From Malaciobacter pacificus (lineage in GTDB: Bacteria > Campylobacterota > Campylobacteria > Campylobacterales > Arcobacteraceae), in assembly GCF_004214795.1 (NCBI RefSeq), contig NZ_CP035928.1:1860001-1924000 (forward strand): a DNA stretch of 64,000 bases. Direction: 5' to 3'. A program made the translations under genes and the position numbers. Under the pieces are notes generated by a model. It saw only the letters and a list, made by a program, of their open reading frames with translations, had not been told where the DNA came from and ran no database searches. Positions 1-12,416 of this stretch are shown here, in pieces (within the stretch, counting starts at the first letter, position 1; each line of letters begins with the position of its first letter).

Positions 1-1127
1 AATACTTCACTATAATCTCCACTACTAGCAAAACTAACTTCTACTGAACCATATTCGTCACTAATAGAAATAGTTTTACCTGAAATCATATCTTCAGTTA
101 ATTCAAAAGGTACATCAGCTAATGCAGCAGCTAATTCAGTTTCTGTATAATCTACAAGTTCTACATTAATATATTTTGTGCCATTACTAACATTTGATTC
201 ATAATATGTAATTGAATATCCCGTTTCAGTTAATGCTAATAAATCATAGAATCCTTCGGATTCACTATTTAGCTTAACTTGACCATTTTCAAATGTTCCA
301 TAAGATAAAGTTCTTGTATAACCTTCTCCACTATCACCTAAAACAATATTATCTTCTGTAAAATAATATGTTTCATTCTCAATAGTTAATTTCTTTCCTT
401 CTAACTCATCTTTAGAAAAATTGATTTTATCTGCTTCAAATTCACTTAAAATAGTTACACCAGTCTCTGTAACAAGATCTTGTTCTATATAAGTCAAAAT
501 TTCATCTAAATCTTCTGTTTCAGGTAAATTATCTTTTAATGAATTAAACTTAGTTGATAATGAACTAGATTCATCTTCAATGTCATCTTCAATGTCATCA
601 TTTGTATCATCATCATCCATTAAAGCAGGATAGTTAGTAAAAATTGCAGCATTTAATGATAATATATTTGCATTTGTATCAGCTGGGTCAGTAATTAGTA
701 AATCATCATCGCTTGCACCAGTTAATTCTTTTAATTTCTCTAATTTTGCTTTACCTTCTGTAGTTGTAGTATCACCTAAATAAGTAGTAATTGGTGTAAC
801 AACTTTAGAATATGAAGATAATTTTCCACTAAAAGGATAATCTCCAGCATCAATAATACCATTATTATTTACATCAACATATCCACCTGTAACTTCAATA
901 GGAAATGCAATTTCTCCAGAAAATGAATATGAGTTAGAATAAGTTCCATCCGTATTCATATCTTGTGTTCCTTGTTTTCCATTTTGGTCAACTGCAGTTG
1001 CCTTAATTAATGGTCCTTTTGTAACGGGTACACTTGTTGAACTTGTTGAAGAAGAACTTCCTCCACCACAACCAACTAGAACAGCAGCAGCTAATGTTGA
1101 TAACACTAAACTATTAATTTTTTTCAT
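1..1127 (-). CDS. Putative surface lipoprotein with EF-hand/dockerin-like loop (partial)
   Basis: An open frame runs from the ATG at 1127 off the left edge without a stop (about 375 codons visible), after a good ribosome site (AAGGAG). The N-terminus is a lipoprotein signal with lipobox LVGC, then a Gly/Ser/Thr-rich linker, so the mature protein is probably lipid-anchored. Around residues 85-100 there is a calcium-loop-like DVNNNGIIDAGD, as in dockerin/EF-hand repeats. Around residues 170-190 there is an acidic Asp/Glu-rich patch. The rest is rich in Thr/Ser and short beta-like repeats. I do not recognise a family and assign no function. It is divergent from cmoA, with inverted repeats in the shared upstream region. 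The C-terminus lies outside the window. Confidence 0.8.
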   Translation of the reverse strand, partial: MKKINSLVLSTLAAAVLVGCGGGSSSSTSSTSVPVTKGPLIKATAVDQNGKQGTQDMNTDGTYSNSYSFSGEIAFPIEVTGGYVDVNNNGIIDAGDYPFSGKLSSYSKVVTPITTYLGDTTTTEGKAKLEKLKELTGASDDDLLITDPADTNANILSLNAAIFTNYPALMDDDDTNDDIEDDIEDESSSLSTKFNSLKDNLPETEDLDEILTYIEQDLVTETGVTILSEFEADKINFSKDELEGKKLTIENETYYFTEDNIVLGDSGEGYTRTLSYGTFENGQVKLNSESEGFYDLLALTETGYSITYYESNVSNGTKYINVELVDYTETELAAALADVPFELTEDMISGKTISISDEYGSVEVSFASSGDYSEV

Positions 1128-1144
1128 TTTTGCTCCTTAAATTT

Positions 1145-1220
1145 TAAATGAATAGATGTCACAATTCATTTACATTTTAAAATTCTAACAATAAAATGTC
1201 TCAAAAATGACTCATTTTTG
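1145..1220. promoter_or_regulatory. Two inverted repeats in a divergent promoter region
   Basis: The 180-bp gap between the lipoprotein gene and cmoA holds two perfect inverted repeats. One has 9-bp arms (TAAATGAAT/ATTCATTTA) around a 10-nt centre at 1145-1172. The other has 9-bp arms (CAAAAATGA/TCATTTTTG) around one base at 1202-1220. They could be operators or hairpins. No regulator is recognisable from the sequence. Confidence 0.4.
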
Positions 1221-1308
1221 TATTAATAATAAAATTTGTAAAAATATAATTTTTTTATTAGTTTTTTTATCAATTATAATTAATCCTCATTTAGCTAAAA
1301 TATCTACT

Positions 1309-2019
1309 ATGATAGATAAAGTATTTGAAAAAAGTATTACCAAACAATTTGAGTTTGATGAAGAGGTAGCATCTGTATTTGATGATATGTTAAATAGATC
1401 AGTTCCTTATTATAAAGAGATGCAAAGATTATCAATAAACTTTGCCTGTAATTATCTTAAAGATGAAGATTATGTTTATGACCTTGGTTGTTCAACAGCA
1501 TCAACTTTAATTGAACTAAGTAAACACTGTCAAGCAAAATTAAATTTAATAGGTATTGATAACTCTGAAGCTATGTTAAATAGAGCAAGAAAAAAAGCTA
1601 AAGCATTTGGCGTTGATATAACTTTAATAAATGATGATTTACATAATATTGACTACACCAATGCAAAATTAATATTATCAAATTATACCCTTCAATTTAT
1701 AAGACCACTCCAAAGAGAAAAACTTGTAAAAAAAATATATGATTCACTTCAAAGTGGTGGTATTTTTATTTTTAGTGAAAAAGTGATATCATCTGATTCA
1801 ACTTTAAATAAACAATCAATAGATGAGTATTATGAGTTTAAAAAATCTCAAGGTTACAGCGAGTTTGAAATTTCTCAAAAACGTGAAGCTTTAGAGAATG
1901 TTTTAATACCATACACTCAAGATGAAAATATAAAAATGATATTAGATGCAGGTTTTTCTCATTGTGAAACTATATTCAAATGGGTTAACTTTGCCACATT
2001 TATTGCAATAAAAAAATAA
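1309..2019 (+). CDS. cmoA: Carboxy-S-adenosyl-L-methionine synthase CmoA
   Basis: A class I SAM-dependent methyltransferase fold of 236 aa, close to the usual CmoA length. CmoA converts SAM and prephenate to carboxy-SAM, used by CmoB to build cmo5U at tRNA position 34. The N-terminus ([27 protein letters not shown]) and the SAM-binding loop [14 protein letters not shown] are typical of CmoA, followed by GIDNSEAML and LSNYTLQFI. An upstream ATG at 1207 would add 34 hydrophobic residues unlike any CmoA and overlaps a palindrome, so I start at 1309; no strong ribosome site precedes either start. The product is cytosolic. It is followed 11 bp later by a peroxiredoxin gene. Confidence 0.88.
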   Translation: MIDKVFEKSITKQFEFDEEVASVFDDMLNRSVPYYKEMQRLSINFACNYLKDEDYVYDLGCSTASTLIELSKHCQAKLNLIGIDNSEAMLNRARKKAKAFGVDITLINDDLHNIDYTNAKLILSNYTLQFIRPLQREKLVKKIYDSLQSGGIFIFSEKVISSDSTLNKQSIDEYYEFKKSQGYSEFEISQKREALENVLIPYTQDENIKMILDAGFSHCETIFKWVNFATFIAIKK

Positions 2020-2030
2020 AGGATTATTAT

Positions 2031-2537
2031 ATGTTAGAAATAGGAAGTATTGCTCCAAGTTTTTGTGCTCCAAATCAAGATGATGTAGAAATTTGTTCAA
2101 GAGATTTATCAGGAAAATGGATAGTTTTATATTTTTACCCAAAAGATTTAACTCCTGGTTGTACAACACAAGCTTGTGATTTTACTGAAGCTCTTCCTCA
2201 ATTTGAAGATTTAGATGCTGTTATTTTAGGTGTAAGTCCAGATGATAGTGAAAAACATAGAAAATTCATAGAAAAAAAAGATTTAGAAATAACTTTATTA
2301 TCTGATACTGATAAAAAAATGTGTGAAGATTATGGAGTATGGCAACTAAAAAAATTTATGGGTAAAGAGTATATGGGAGTTGTAAGAACAACTTTTATTA
2401 TTGATCCTGATGGAAAAATTGCAGCTATTTGGGATAAAGTAAATGTAAGAAAGAAAAAAACTGTAAAAGGTGAAAAAATTGAAATCTTGCATGTAAATGA
2501 AGTTAAAGAAAAACTTCAAGAACTACAATCTAACTAA
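2031..2537 (+). CDS. bcp: Thioredoxin-dependent thiol peroxidase (Bcp/PrxQ family)
   Basis: A 168-aa peroxiredoxin, slightly longer than E. coli Bcp. It reduces hydrogen and organic peroxides using thioredoxin. The signature YFYPKDLTPGCTTQACDF holds the peroxidatic Cys of TPGCT and a second Cys five residues later (the CX4C spacing of PrxQ/Bcp enzymes). LGVSPDDSEKHRKF and TTFIIDPDGKIA are also typical. There is no signal peptide, so it is cytosolic. AAGGA precedes the ATG at good spacing. It lies in a tight plus-strand run between cmoA and a secreted protein gene, 12 bp before the latter. Confidence 0.92.
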   Translation: MLEIGSIAPSFCAPNQDDVEICSRDLSGKWIVLYFYPKDLTPGCTTQACDFTEALPQFEDLDAVILGVSPDDSEKHRKFIEKKDLEITLLSDTDKKMCEDYGVWQLKKFMGKEYMGVVRTTFIIDPDGKIAAIWDKVNVRKKKTVKGEKIEILHVNEVKEKLQELQSN

Positions 2538-2549
2538 CTAGGATTTTAT

Positions 2550-3542
2550 ATGAAAATTTTAAATAAACTTTTGATAGGTGCTTTATCAACAATATTTTTA
2601 GCAAACCTAGCAAATGCTCAAACAACAGTTTGCTACAAAAATAACTGGGATACACCTTCAACTATCGAATCAATACCCCTTGAAGGAGATGTTTGTGAAG
2701 GTAAATATTCACTTAACGATATGAAAAAAGATGGATGGAATGTCCTTGATATAAAAATTGATTCAGATCAAAACAAATTATCATATAAGTACTTTTTAGT
2801 AAAAGGTGCTGTAACTAATAATGAAATAAATACTCTAGCAACAAACAATAGTTCAAATTTTACAATTAGACCACTTGGCGTAAAAATTGAGAATATACAA
2901 AATAATAAATCGACAATAAATATTGGAAATTTAATTGTAGGTTCAAGCGGAATTGTTGTTCATGTTTATGATAATGACAAAAGACTAATAGTATCAAATG
3001 CAAAAGTAATTGAATCAAATGCAAATAGTTCAATAGTAGAATTTTTTGATTTTAATGATTTAAAACAAGATGCAATTCCTACTTCAAATAAAAAAGTACA
3101 AATTAATGATATTTTAGTATTAAACTATATGTATCAATCATCACTTGTAATTGCACCTACACAAGAGACATTTAAAATTGTAAGATCAAACTTCAAATAC
3201 AATAATTTTTTACATTCAGATTTGTTTGCAGCACAATTAAAATTTGACTCACAACCTTTTCCATCAAAAAAAGATATTCAAAATTTTGCAATCAAACAAA
3301 ATATAGGAACTATATTTGTAGTAGCTAATAAAAAAGTACATGTTTTAGATAGTAAAACTTTCGAAAAACTAGCAAGCTATGACATTCCTTACAAGAATGA
3401 AGATTTTTCTATGCCATTTTACTCAAGAGTTGAAAAAATAGATACAGACTTGTTTACATTAAACTTTTCTATACCATTTATAGGAGAGAGTAAACCAAAA
3501 ACATATGAAGCATATTATAAAAATATTTTAGGATTAAATTAA
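2550..3542 (+). CDS. Exported protein with plasminogen-binding (PgbA N-terminal-like) domain
   Basis: A 330-aa protein with a clear Sec signal peptide (KK, then ALSTIFLANLANA, cleavage near residue 23). The body (about 90-325) resembles the PgbA N-terminal domain described in Helicobacter plasminogen-binding proteins; recognisable parts are DLFAAQLKF, QNIGTIFVVANKKVHVLDSK and the preceding beta-rich stretch. It ends in the overlap TAATG with the glcD-like gene. I recall the same pairing of exported protein and GlcD in Campylobacter (Cj1214c/Cj1213c), so the link is conserved. Plasminogen binding itself is not shown by the sequence; the ancestral role is unknown and may concern the envelope. 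Confidence 0.65.
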   Translation: MKILNKLLIGALSTIFLANLANAQTTVCYKNNWDTPSTIESIPLEGDVCEGKYSLNDMKKDGWNVLDIKIDSDQNKLSYKYFLVKGAVTNNEINTLATNNSSNFTIRPLGVKIENIQNNKSTINIGNLIVGSSGIVVHVYDNDKRLIVSNAKVIESNANSSIVEFFDFNDLKQDAIPTSNKKVQINDILVLNYMYQSSLVIAPTQETFKIVRSNFKYNNFLHSDLFAAQLKFDSQPFPSKKDIQNFAIKQNIGTIFVVANKKVHVLDSKTFEKLASYDIPYKNEDFSMPFYSRVEKIDTDLFTLNFSIPFIGESKPKTYEAYYKNILGLN

Positions 3543-4930
3543 TGATTAATAAAGAACATTTAGATTACTTCACTTCAATTGTAGGTGAAGAAAATATTAA
3601 ATATGATAAAGCTCATCTAATTGCTTATTGTTATGATGCAACTAGAGAGAGATTCGAACCAGATGCAGTTGTTTTTCCAAGAGATGAACAAGACATCTCA
3701 AAAATATTAAAATATTGTAATGAACACAAAATTGTAATTGTACCAAGAGGTGCAGGTTCAGGTTTTACAGGTGGTGCATTGCCTTCAAATGGTGGTATTA
3801 TCTTAAGTTTAGAAAGACATATGAATAAACTACTTGAAATAGACATGGAAAATATGGTGGGAGTTGTTCAACCAGGACTTATCAACATGGAGTTTCAAAA
3901 AGCAGTTGAAGAAGTTGGACTATTTTATCCACCAGATCCAGCTAGTGAAGATTACTCAACGTTAGGTGGAAATGTATCAGAGAATGCAGGTGGAATGAGA
4001 GCAGCAAAATATGGTATTACAAAAGATTATGTTGTAGCATTAAGAGCCGTTTTACCAAATGGTGATATTATTGTTGCAGGTAAAAAAACTATCAAAGATG
4101 TTGCAGGATATAACACAGCTGGTATCTTAATTGCTAGTGAAGGAACTTTAGCAATTATTACTGAAATCACTTTGAAACTTATTCCAAAACCAAAATTTAA
4201 GCAAACTTATATGGGTATTTTCCCAGATGTTAATAAAGCGATGAATGCAGTATTTAAATCACTAGCAGCAGGAGCTAATCCAGTTGCAATGGAGTTTTTA
4301 GATGCATTAGTAATTAAAGCATTAAAACAAAAATTTCCACAAGTTGAATTACCTGAAAATGCAGGTGGAGTTTTAGTAGGAGATGTTGATGGTTCATCAC
4401 AAGCTGAAATTGACTCACAACTTGCAACACTAAAAGAGTCTTTTGCAAAATATGGTTCAATTGATTTTATCGAAGCAAGAGATGAAGATCATGGTAAACA
4501 ACTATGGTTTGCAAGAAGAAATGCAAGTCCTGCAACAATGATTTATGGAACTAAAAAATTAAATGAAGATATATCAGTACCAAGAAGTAAACTTCCAGAA
4601 GCATTAGATGGAATTTATGCAATTGGTGAGAAATATGGCTTTAATGTACCTTGTTTTGGACATGCAGGTGATGGAAATATTCATGTAAATGTAATGGTAA
4701 AAGATAAAACAAATGAAAAAGAGATGCATGATGGACATAAAGCAATTGAAGATATCTTCCAGTTTGTTGTTGATATGGGTGGGACACTTTCAGGTGAACA
4801 TGGAATTGGTTTATCAAAAGCTCCATTTATGAATATTGCATTTACTGATGCTGAAATAAACTTATTTAAAAATATCAAAAAAGCATTTGATCCTAATAAT
4901 ATTTTAAATCCATTTAAAATGGGATTATAA
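3542..4930 (+). CDS. glcD: FAD-linked oxidase, glycolate/D-lactate dehydrogenase GlcD type
   Basis: A 462-aa flavoprotein of the GlcD/D-LDH family, full length. The N-terminal FAD_binding_4 domain shows VPRGAGSGFTGGALP and TLGGNVSENAGGMRAAKYG; the C-terminal FAD-oxidase domain ends with CFGHAGDGNIHVNV and GTLSGEHGIGLSKAPF, where His residues contribute to the active site. It probably oxidises a 2-hydroxy acid (glycolate or D-lactate) and passes electrons to the respiratory chain; the substrate cannot be told from sequence. Its ATG overlaps the stop of the upstream exported-protein gene by one base, suggesting translational coupling. No glcE/glcF neighbours are present, unlike the E. coli operon. 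Confidence 0.85.
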   Translation: MINKEHLDYFTSIVGEENIKYDKAHLIAYCYDATRERFEPDAVVFPRDEQDISKILKYCNEHKIVIVPRGAGSGFTGGALPSNGGIILSLERHMNKLLEIDMENMVGVVQPGLINMEFQKAVEEVGLFYPPDPASEDYSTLGGNVSENAGGMRAAKYGITKDYVVALRAVLPNGDIIVAGKKTIKDVAGYNTAGILIASEGTLAIITEITLKLIPKPKFKQTYMGIFPDVNKAMNAVFKSLAAGANPVAMEFLDALVIKALKQKFPQVELPENAGGVLVGDVDGSSQAEIDSQLATLKESFAKYGSIDFIEARDEDHGKQLWFARRNASPATMIYGTKKLNEDISVPRSKLPEALDGIYAIGEKYGFNVPCFGHAGDGNIHVNVMVKDKTNEKEMHDGHKAIEDIFQFVVDMGGTLSGEHGIGLSKAPFMNIAFTDAEINLFKNIKKAFDPNNILNPFKMGL

Positions 4931-4936
4931 TGTCTT

Positions 4937-5716
4937 ATGAATAATCAAAGTGAAAGCAGTTTAATAAAAAGAGTCTTTAATGCTATAGACTCTTTTTTTA
5001 ATGATGATACAACATATTACGCTGCCTCACTAAGCTTTTTTACAATTTTTTCTATACTACCAATAATTGCATTGATACTTGCAATTATCTCTTCATTTCC
5101 AGAATTTAATAGTTATGTCGATATTTTTACAAACTATATTTTTGATTTATTAAACCCAACTCACTCGCAAGATATAGTAAATACACTAAAAGATTATGTA
5201 TCAAACTCTAGCAAGCTAGGATACATAGGAATTATATATATGCTTTTTGTATTTATTATGTTTTTCAAAGACTATGAGTACATTGTAAATAAAATCCATA
5301 GAACAAAAAGAAAAACAATTCATGGTTCATTTATTTTCTATTCTGTTTACTTAGTACTCTTAGCAATTGTGTATGCAGCTTTTAATATAGCTCTTTCATT
5401 TTATGAAAACAATTTATTAAATCAGATCTTTTCATACCTTTTTTCATGGTTGATATTTTTTAGTTTATTCAAACTTAGTGTAAATAGAGAAATAGATAAT
5501 AAAGCTGCTGTAGCATCATCTTTAATAACTTTAATTACATTATCTATAACAAAAAACTTATTCGTTTATTATGTAATATATAATAAAACATATACAACAA
5601 TATATGGCTCTCTTGCTACACTTTTATTTACATTCTTTTGGATATATATATCTTGGATAATATACCTATATGGAATTAAAATGTGTCATAAACTAAATAT
5701 TCAATCAAAGGTCTAA
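4937..5716 (+). CDS. YihY/BrkB family inner-membrane protein
   Basis: A 259-aa polytopic membrane protein with about six hydrophobic segments. The family hallmark near the N-terminus is AASLSFFTIFSILPIIALIL, followed by a TM around residues 97-112, two around 135-180 and two near the C-terminus (ATLLFTFFWIYISWIIYLYG). It was once called ribonuclease BN by error; the family has no established enzymatic activity. It starts 6 bp after the glcD stop and ends two bases before the ATG of a broken gene, so it is part of the same run. Location: inner membrane. Function unknown. Confidence 0.8.
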   Translation: MNNQSESSLIKRVFNAIDSFFNDDTTYYAASLSFFTIFSILPIIALILAIISSFPEFNSYVDIFTNYIFDLLNPTHSQDIVNTLKDYVSNSSKLGYIGIIYMLFVFIMFFKDYEYIVNKIHRTKRKTIHGSFIFYSVYLVLLAIVYAAFNIALSFYENNLLNQIFSYLFSWLIFFSLFKLSVNREIDNKAAVASSLITLITLSITKNLFVYYVIYNKTYTTIYGSLATLLFTFFWIYISWIIYLYGIKMCHKLNIQSKV

Positions 5717-5718
5717 AT

Positions 5719-6660
5719 ATGAAAAAATTAACTACGTAACTTTTATTATTTGTAACAATTGCCAATGCAAATGAACAGAATAGTTCTTATTTAGACTTAA
5801 TCATAAAAGAAACAAAAGATTATAGAAAATTCATACATGAATCTCTTGTAAACTCTGCTTCTACAGTTGATAACTATTATTTTGAAGATAAGAATAAAAA
5901 TATTCAAGATTATCATTCTACATATGGAATTATAGAATTATCAGCTTTTTACAATGAAGATAATAACCTAAGTTTTGATCAAAGAATTAAAATAAAACTA
6001 AAATTACCAAAATTAAAAGATAGACTAAGGTTAGTTATAGAATCTGATGAAGATAGACAATCAAAAGATTTCGTAGAAAATCATACAAAAAACAAAGATG
6101 ATAATTTTAACCTAGCCCTACTTTATAGTAAAATTGTTAATGATTCTATTGACTTTAATACAAAACTAGGAATTAAATTAAATAAGGGTTTAGATCCCTT
6201 TATAAAATCTACAATAGAAAAAAGATGGGATAATATTAATAGTTTTGACTTTATTTTATCTCAATCATTAAAACAGTCAGTTGAGAAAAAACTAGAATCA
6301 ACTTCCTATTTTAAAATATCTAAAGAACTAAGTACTAACTTTTATTTACATAATTACAATGAATACTATTGGCATTCTGTAAATAAAGAAAACAGTGACT
6401 TTTTTCATTCTGTTTATCTAAATCAAAGAGTTAGTAATAAAGATCTAATAAGCTATGAAATAGGGACAAATATAAATAATGAATATAGTAACCTAAGAAT
6501 AAAAAGAAATAGCATTAGCGTTAAATATAGACACTATTTTAAATCATGGCTGTATAGTGATATTATTCCAGAGAATTATTATAGATATGAAGACAATTTC
6601 AAACCAAAGTTCGGATTAAGATTTAATCTAGGTATAAAATTCAATAAAGATTCATATTGA
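5719..6660 (+). pseudogene. Exported, probable outer-membrane protein gene with a stop inside the signal peptide
   Basis: From the ATG at 5719 (AAAGG at 5707-5711) the reading is MKKLTT, then TAA at 5737-5739, then LLLFVTIANANEQ and a further open frame to the TGA at 6658-6660 (314 codons in all). Reading through gives a normal Sec signal peptide split after residue 6. The body has no in-frame ATG, so internal restart is unlikely. Alternating hydrophobic/polar strands rich in Tyr/Asn/Lys and a C-terminal GLRFNLGIKF suggest a small outer-membrane beta-barrel. I do not recognise the family. TAA is one base from TTA (Leu), which would suit the position. A sequencing error or read-through cannot be excluded. 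Confidence 0.75.
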
Positions 6661-6779
6661 TAATCAATTATAATAAAAAATAGTAGAAAGCAATAGGAAA
6701 TAAACTAAATAAAAATGTAAGACTAAATAGTAAAAAAGGGAATAAAAAAGAGAATAGCAGAATTAATAAAAAAGCTGCT

Positions 6780-6828
6780 AAAAAAAAGCCTACCTAAACA
6801 GACTTAAAAAAGAATGCTTAGATAGGCT
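6780..6828 (-). terminator. Intrinsic terminator of the rRNA operon
   Basis: On the minus strand, AGCCTATCTAA pairs with TTAGGTAGGCT (one G-T pair) and is followed by a run of eight T. It sits about 15 bp past the 5S 3' end, as expected for the end of the rRNA transcript. Confidence 0.88.
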
Positions 6829-6842
6829 ATTTGTAAACTCAA

Positions 6843-6960
6843 GAGCTGGCAGCGGCCTACGTTTCCACACCTGAAAGGTGCAGTATTATCAGCGATGAAG
6901 TGCTTGACTTCCAGGTTCGGAATGGAGCTGGGTATTTCCACTTCTCTGTAACCACCAGCA
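6843..6960 (-). rRNA. rrf: 5S ribosomal RNA
   Basis: About 118 nt on the minus strand. It starts near GCTGGTGGTTAC and carries the conserved CCATTCCGAACCTGGAAGT-type core and the closing GGCCGCTGCCAGC. Its ends are set by helix I pairing and may be off by a few bases. It is the last gene of the operon, before the terminator. Confidence 0.93.
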
Positions 6961-6963
6961 ATA

Positions 6964-7002
6964 TGAGTAAAGAAGATACTTATAAAGTATACTCTTTACT
7001 CA
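6964..7002 (-). other. Hairpin between 23S and 5S
   Basis: TGAGTAAAGA and ATACTT pair with AAGTAT and TCTTTACTCA across a 3-nt loop. It stands directly upstream of 5S in the transcript and is probably a processing structure (inference). Confidence 0.55.
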
Positions 7003-7112
7003 CATCAAGATAGTCTTGAGTGTAAAGATAATGTTAAAGTCTTAAGCTCTTAAAAAAATTGACATTTTTTCAAGGTAACGCTTTACAATTTTACACTGTT
7101 TATTAAGTAAAC

Positions 7113-7132
7113 TTAATAAGATAGTAAACCAA
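7113..7132 (-). other. 3' arm of the 23S precursor processing stem
   Basis: TTAATAAGATAGTA at 7113-7126 plus CCAA at 7129-7132 is complementary to 10137-10155 on the other side of 23S. Such flanking stems are the usual RNase III substrates in rRNA maturation. The pairing is seen directly; cleavage is inferred. Confidence 0.75.
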
Positions 7133-7142
7133 GAAATTTATA

Positions 7143-10068
<2,926 letters not shown>

Positions 10069-10136
10069 AATAACTTAGTAAACTAAGCCACCTTTTTTCT
10101 TAATAGTATTTCTACTATTTTTTGAATAATTATTCC

Positions 10137-10155
10137 TTGGCTACTATCTTATTAA
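10137..10155 (-). other. 5' arm of the 23S precursor processing stem
   Basis: TTGG and TACTATCTTATTAA here pair with 7113-7132 downstream of 23S, with one to two bulged bases. It is the partner half of the probable RNase III stem. Confidence 0.75.
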
Positions 10156-10288
10156 ATTTACATTTAATAAATATAGTTGTGTTTTAAATTGTTTCTTTAT
10201 TAACTTATATCTATATCGCTATAAATATTCGCTAGAAAAATTTTAAGACTTTAACATTATGTTTTTAAATATCACAAGATTATTCTCA

Positions 10289-10308
10289 TAATCTTTATAA
10301 ACTGAATA
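10289..10308 (-). other. 3' arm of the 16S precursor processing stem
   Basis: Twenty bases that are a perfect reverse complement of 12085-12104 in the leader. The pairing extends to 10314 with one bulged base. It forms the stalk that closes pre-16S. Confidence 0.8.
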
Positions 10309-10368
10309 TATCAATTAGTTTTTCTATAAATGTTTCGAGTTAAGAAACGAATCTTAACTCTTTCTCTG

Positions 10369-11885
<1,517 letters not shown>

Positions 11886-12026
11886 GTGTTTGAAACTGAC
11901 AATTTATGTAACTTTGCATTCTAAAAAAATTTGCATTTTTTCAGAGTACTGCAATTTTAGTTACAAAATTATCACTCATTGTTTAGCTTAAAGCTAAAAA
12001 TAAAATTTTTACATTCTATTTAATAG

Positions 12027-12052
12027 ACAAGAATTTTTATTCTTGTTTTTTT
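12027..12052 (+). terminator. Plus-strand terminator-like hairpin inside the rRNA leader
   Basis: ACAAGAAT/ATTCTTGT with a 4-nt T loop, followed on the plus strand by a run of seven T. It would stop transcription antisense to the rRNA. On the rRNA strand the hairpin lacks a U tract, so it should not stop the operon. Confidence 0.45.
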
Positions 12053-12084
12053 ATTTAACATTTATTTAATTATCTTATTGATAA

Positions 12085-12104
12085 TATTCAGTTTATAAAG
12101 ATTA
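12085..12104 (-). other. 5' arm of the 16S precursor processing stem
   Basis: Perfect 20-base complement of 10289-10308, extended by six more pairs (TTGATA/TATCAA) past one bulge. It is the partner half of the probable RNase III stem around 16S. Confidence 0.8.
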
Positions 12105-12194
12105 CTCTTCTTTAAACTTTATTTCTTTTTAAAGATCGTTAACTCTCAACTCATCTCTCTTCCGTTTGATGTGTCTCAGTCAATTTGGACGGGA

Positions 12195-12223
12195 ATTATA
12201 ATAGATTCTTGACCCTTTGTCAA
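12195..12223 (-). promoter_or_regulatory. rRNA operon promoter (sigma70 type)
   Basis: On the minus strand TTGACA (12218-12223), a 17-bp spacer and TATAAT (12195-12200): both boxes match the consensus. A GC-rich discriminator (TCCCGTCC) follows, as at stringently controlled rRNA promoters. AT-rich DNA at about 12230-12260 could be an UP element (inference). The predicted start is near 12188. Confidence 0.9.
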
Positions 12224-12416
12224 GGGGTTTATGCTTAAATTTAACTTAAATTTTTAAATTCCTCCCTTTCCCACCTTTTTACTCTGTTTCTATTGGGTTT
12301 TTTACCCCTTTTTGTTTAATTTTAATCAATTAGATTAATTTTTATACATTATAAAAACTTTTTATATAATTTAATTAGATATAATATATACAACTTAATA
12401 AGGAGTATACATTATA

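Larger units (their letters stand above)
10069..10368 (-). other. 16S-23S internal transcribed spacer without tRNA genes
   Basis: About 300 AT-rich bases. I find no tRNA-Ile or tRNA-Ala: no TTCGA-type T-loop with matching acceptor stems. The spacer holds one arm of the 23S stem (10137-10155), one arm of the 16S stem (10289-10308) and a perfect 9-bp hairpin (GAGTTAAGA/TCTTAACTC, 10337-10360) just after the 16S 3' end. Confidence 0.75.
11886..12188 (-). other. rRNA operon leader
   Basis: About 300 transcribed bases between the promoter and 16S, with no protein gene. It holds the 5' arm of the 16S stem (12085-12104) and a long-range inverted repeat near the 16S end (GTAACT/AGTTAC with inner TTGCA/TGCAA, about 11905-11965). 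A terminator-like hairpin in it points the other way. Confidence 0.7.

Noticed and set aside
1207-1308. Longer start for cmoA at 1207
   Set aside because: It adds 34 hydrophobic residues not seen in CmoA and begins inside a palindrome; the family N-terminus starts at 1309.
10069-10368. tRNA genes in the rRNA spacer
   Set aside because: No cloverleaf or T-loop signature could be found by eye.
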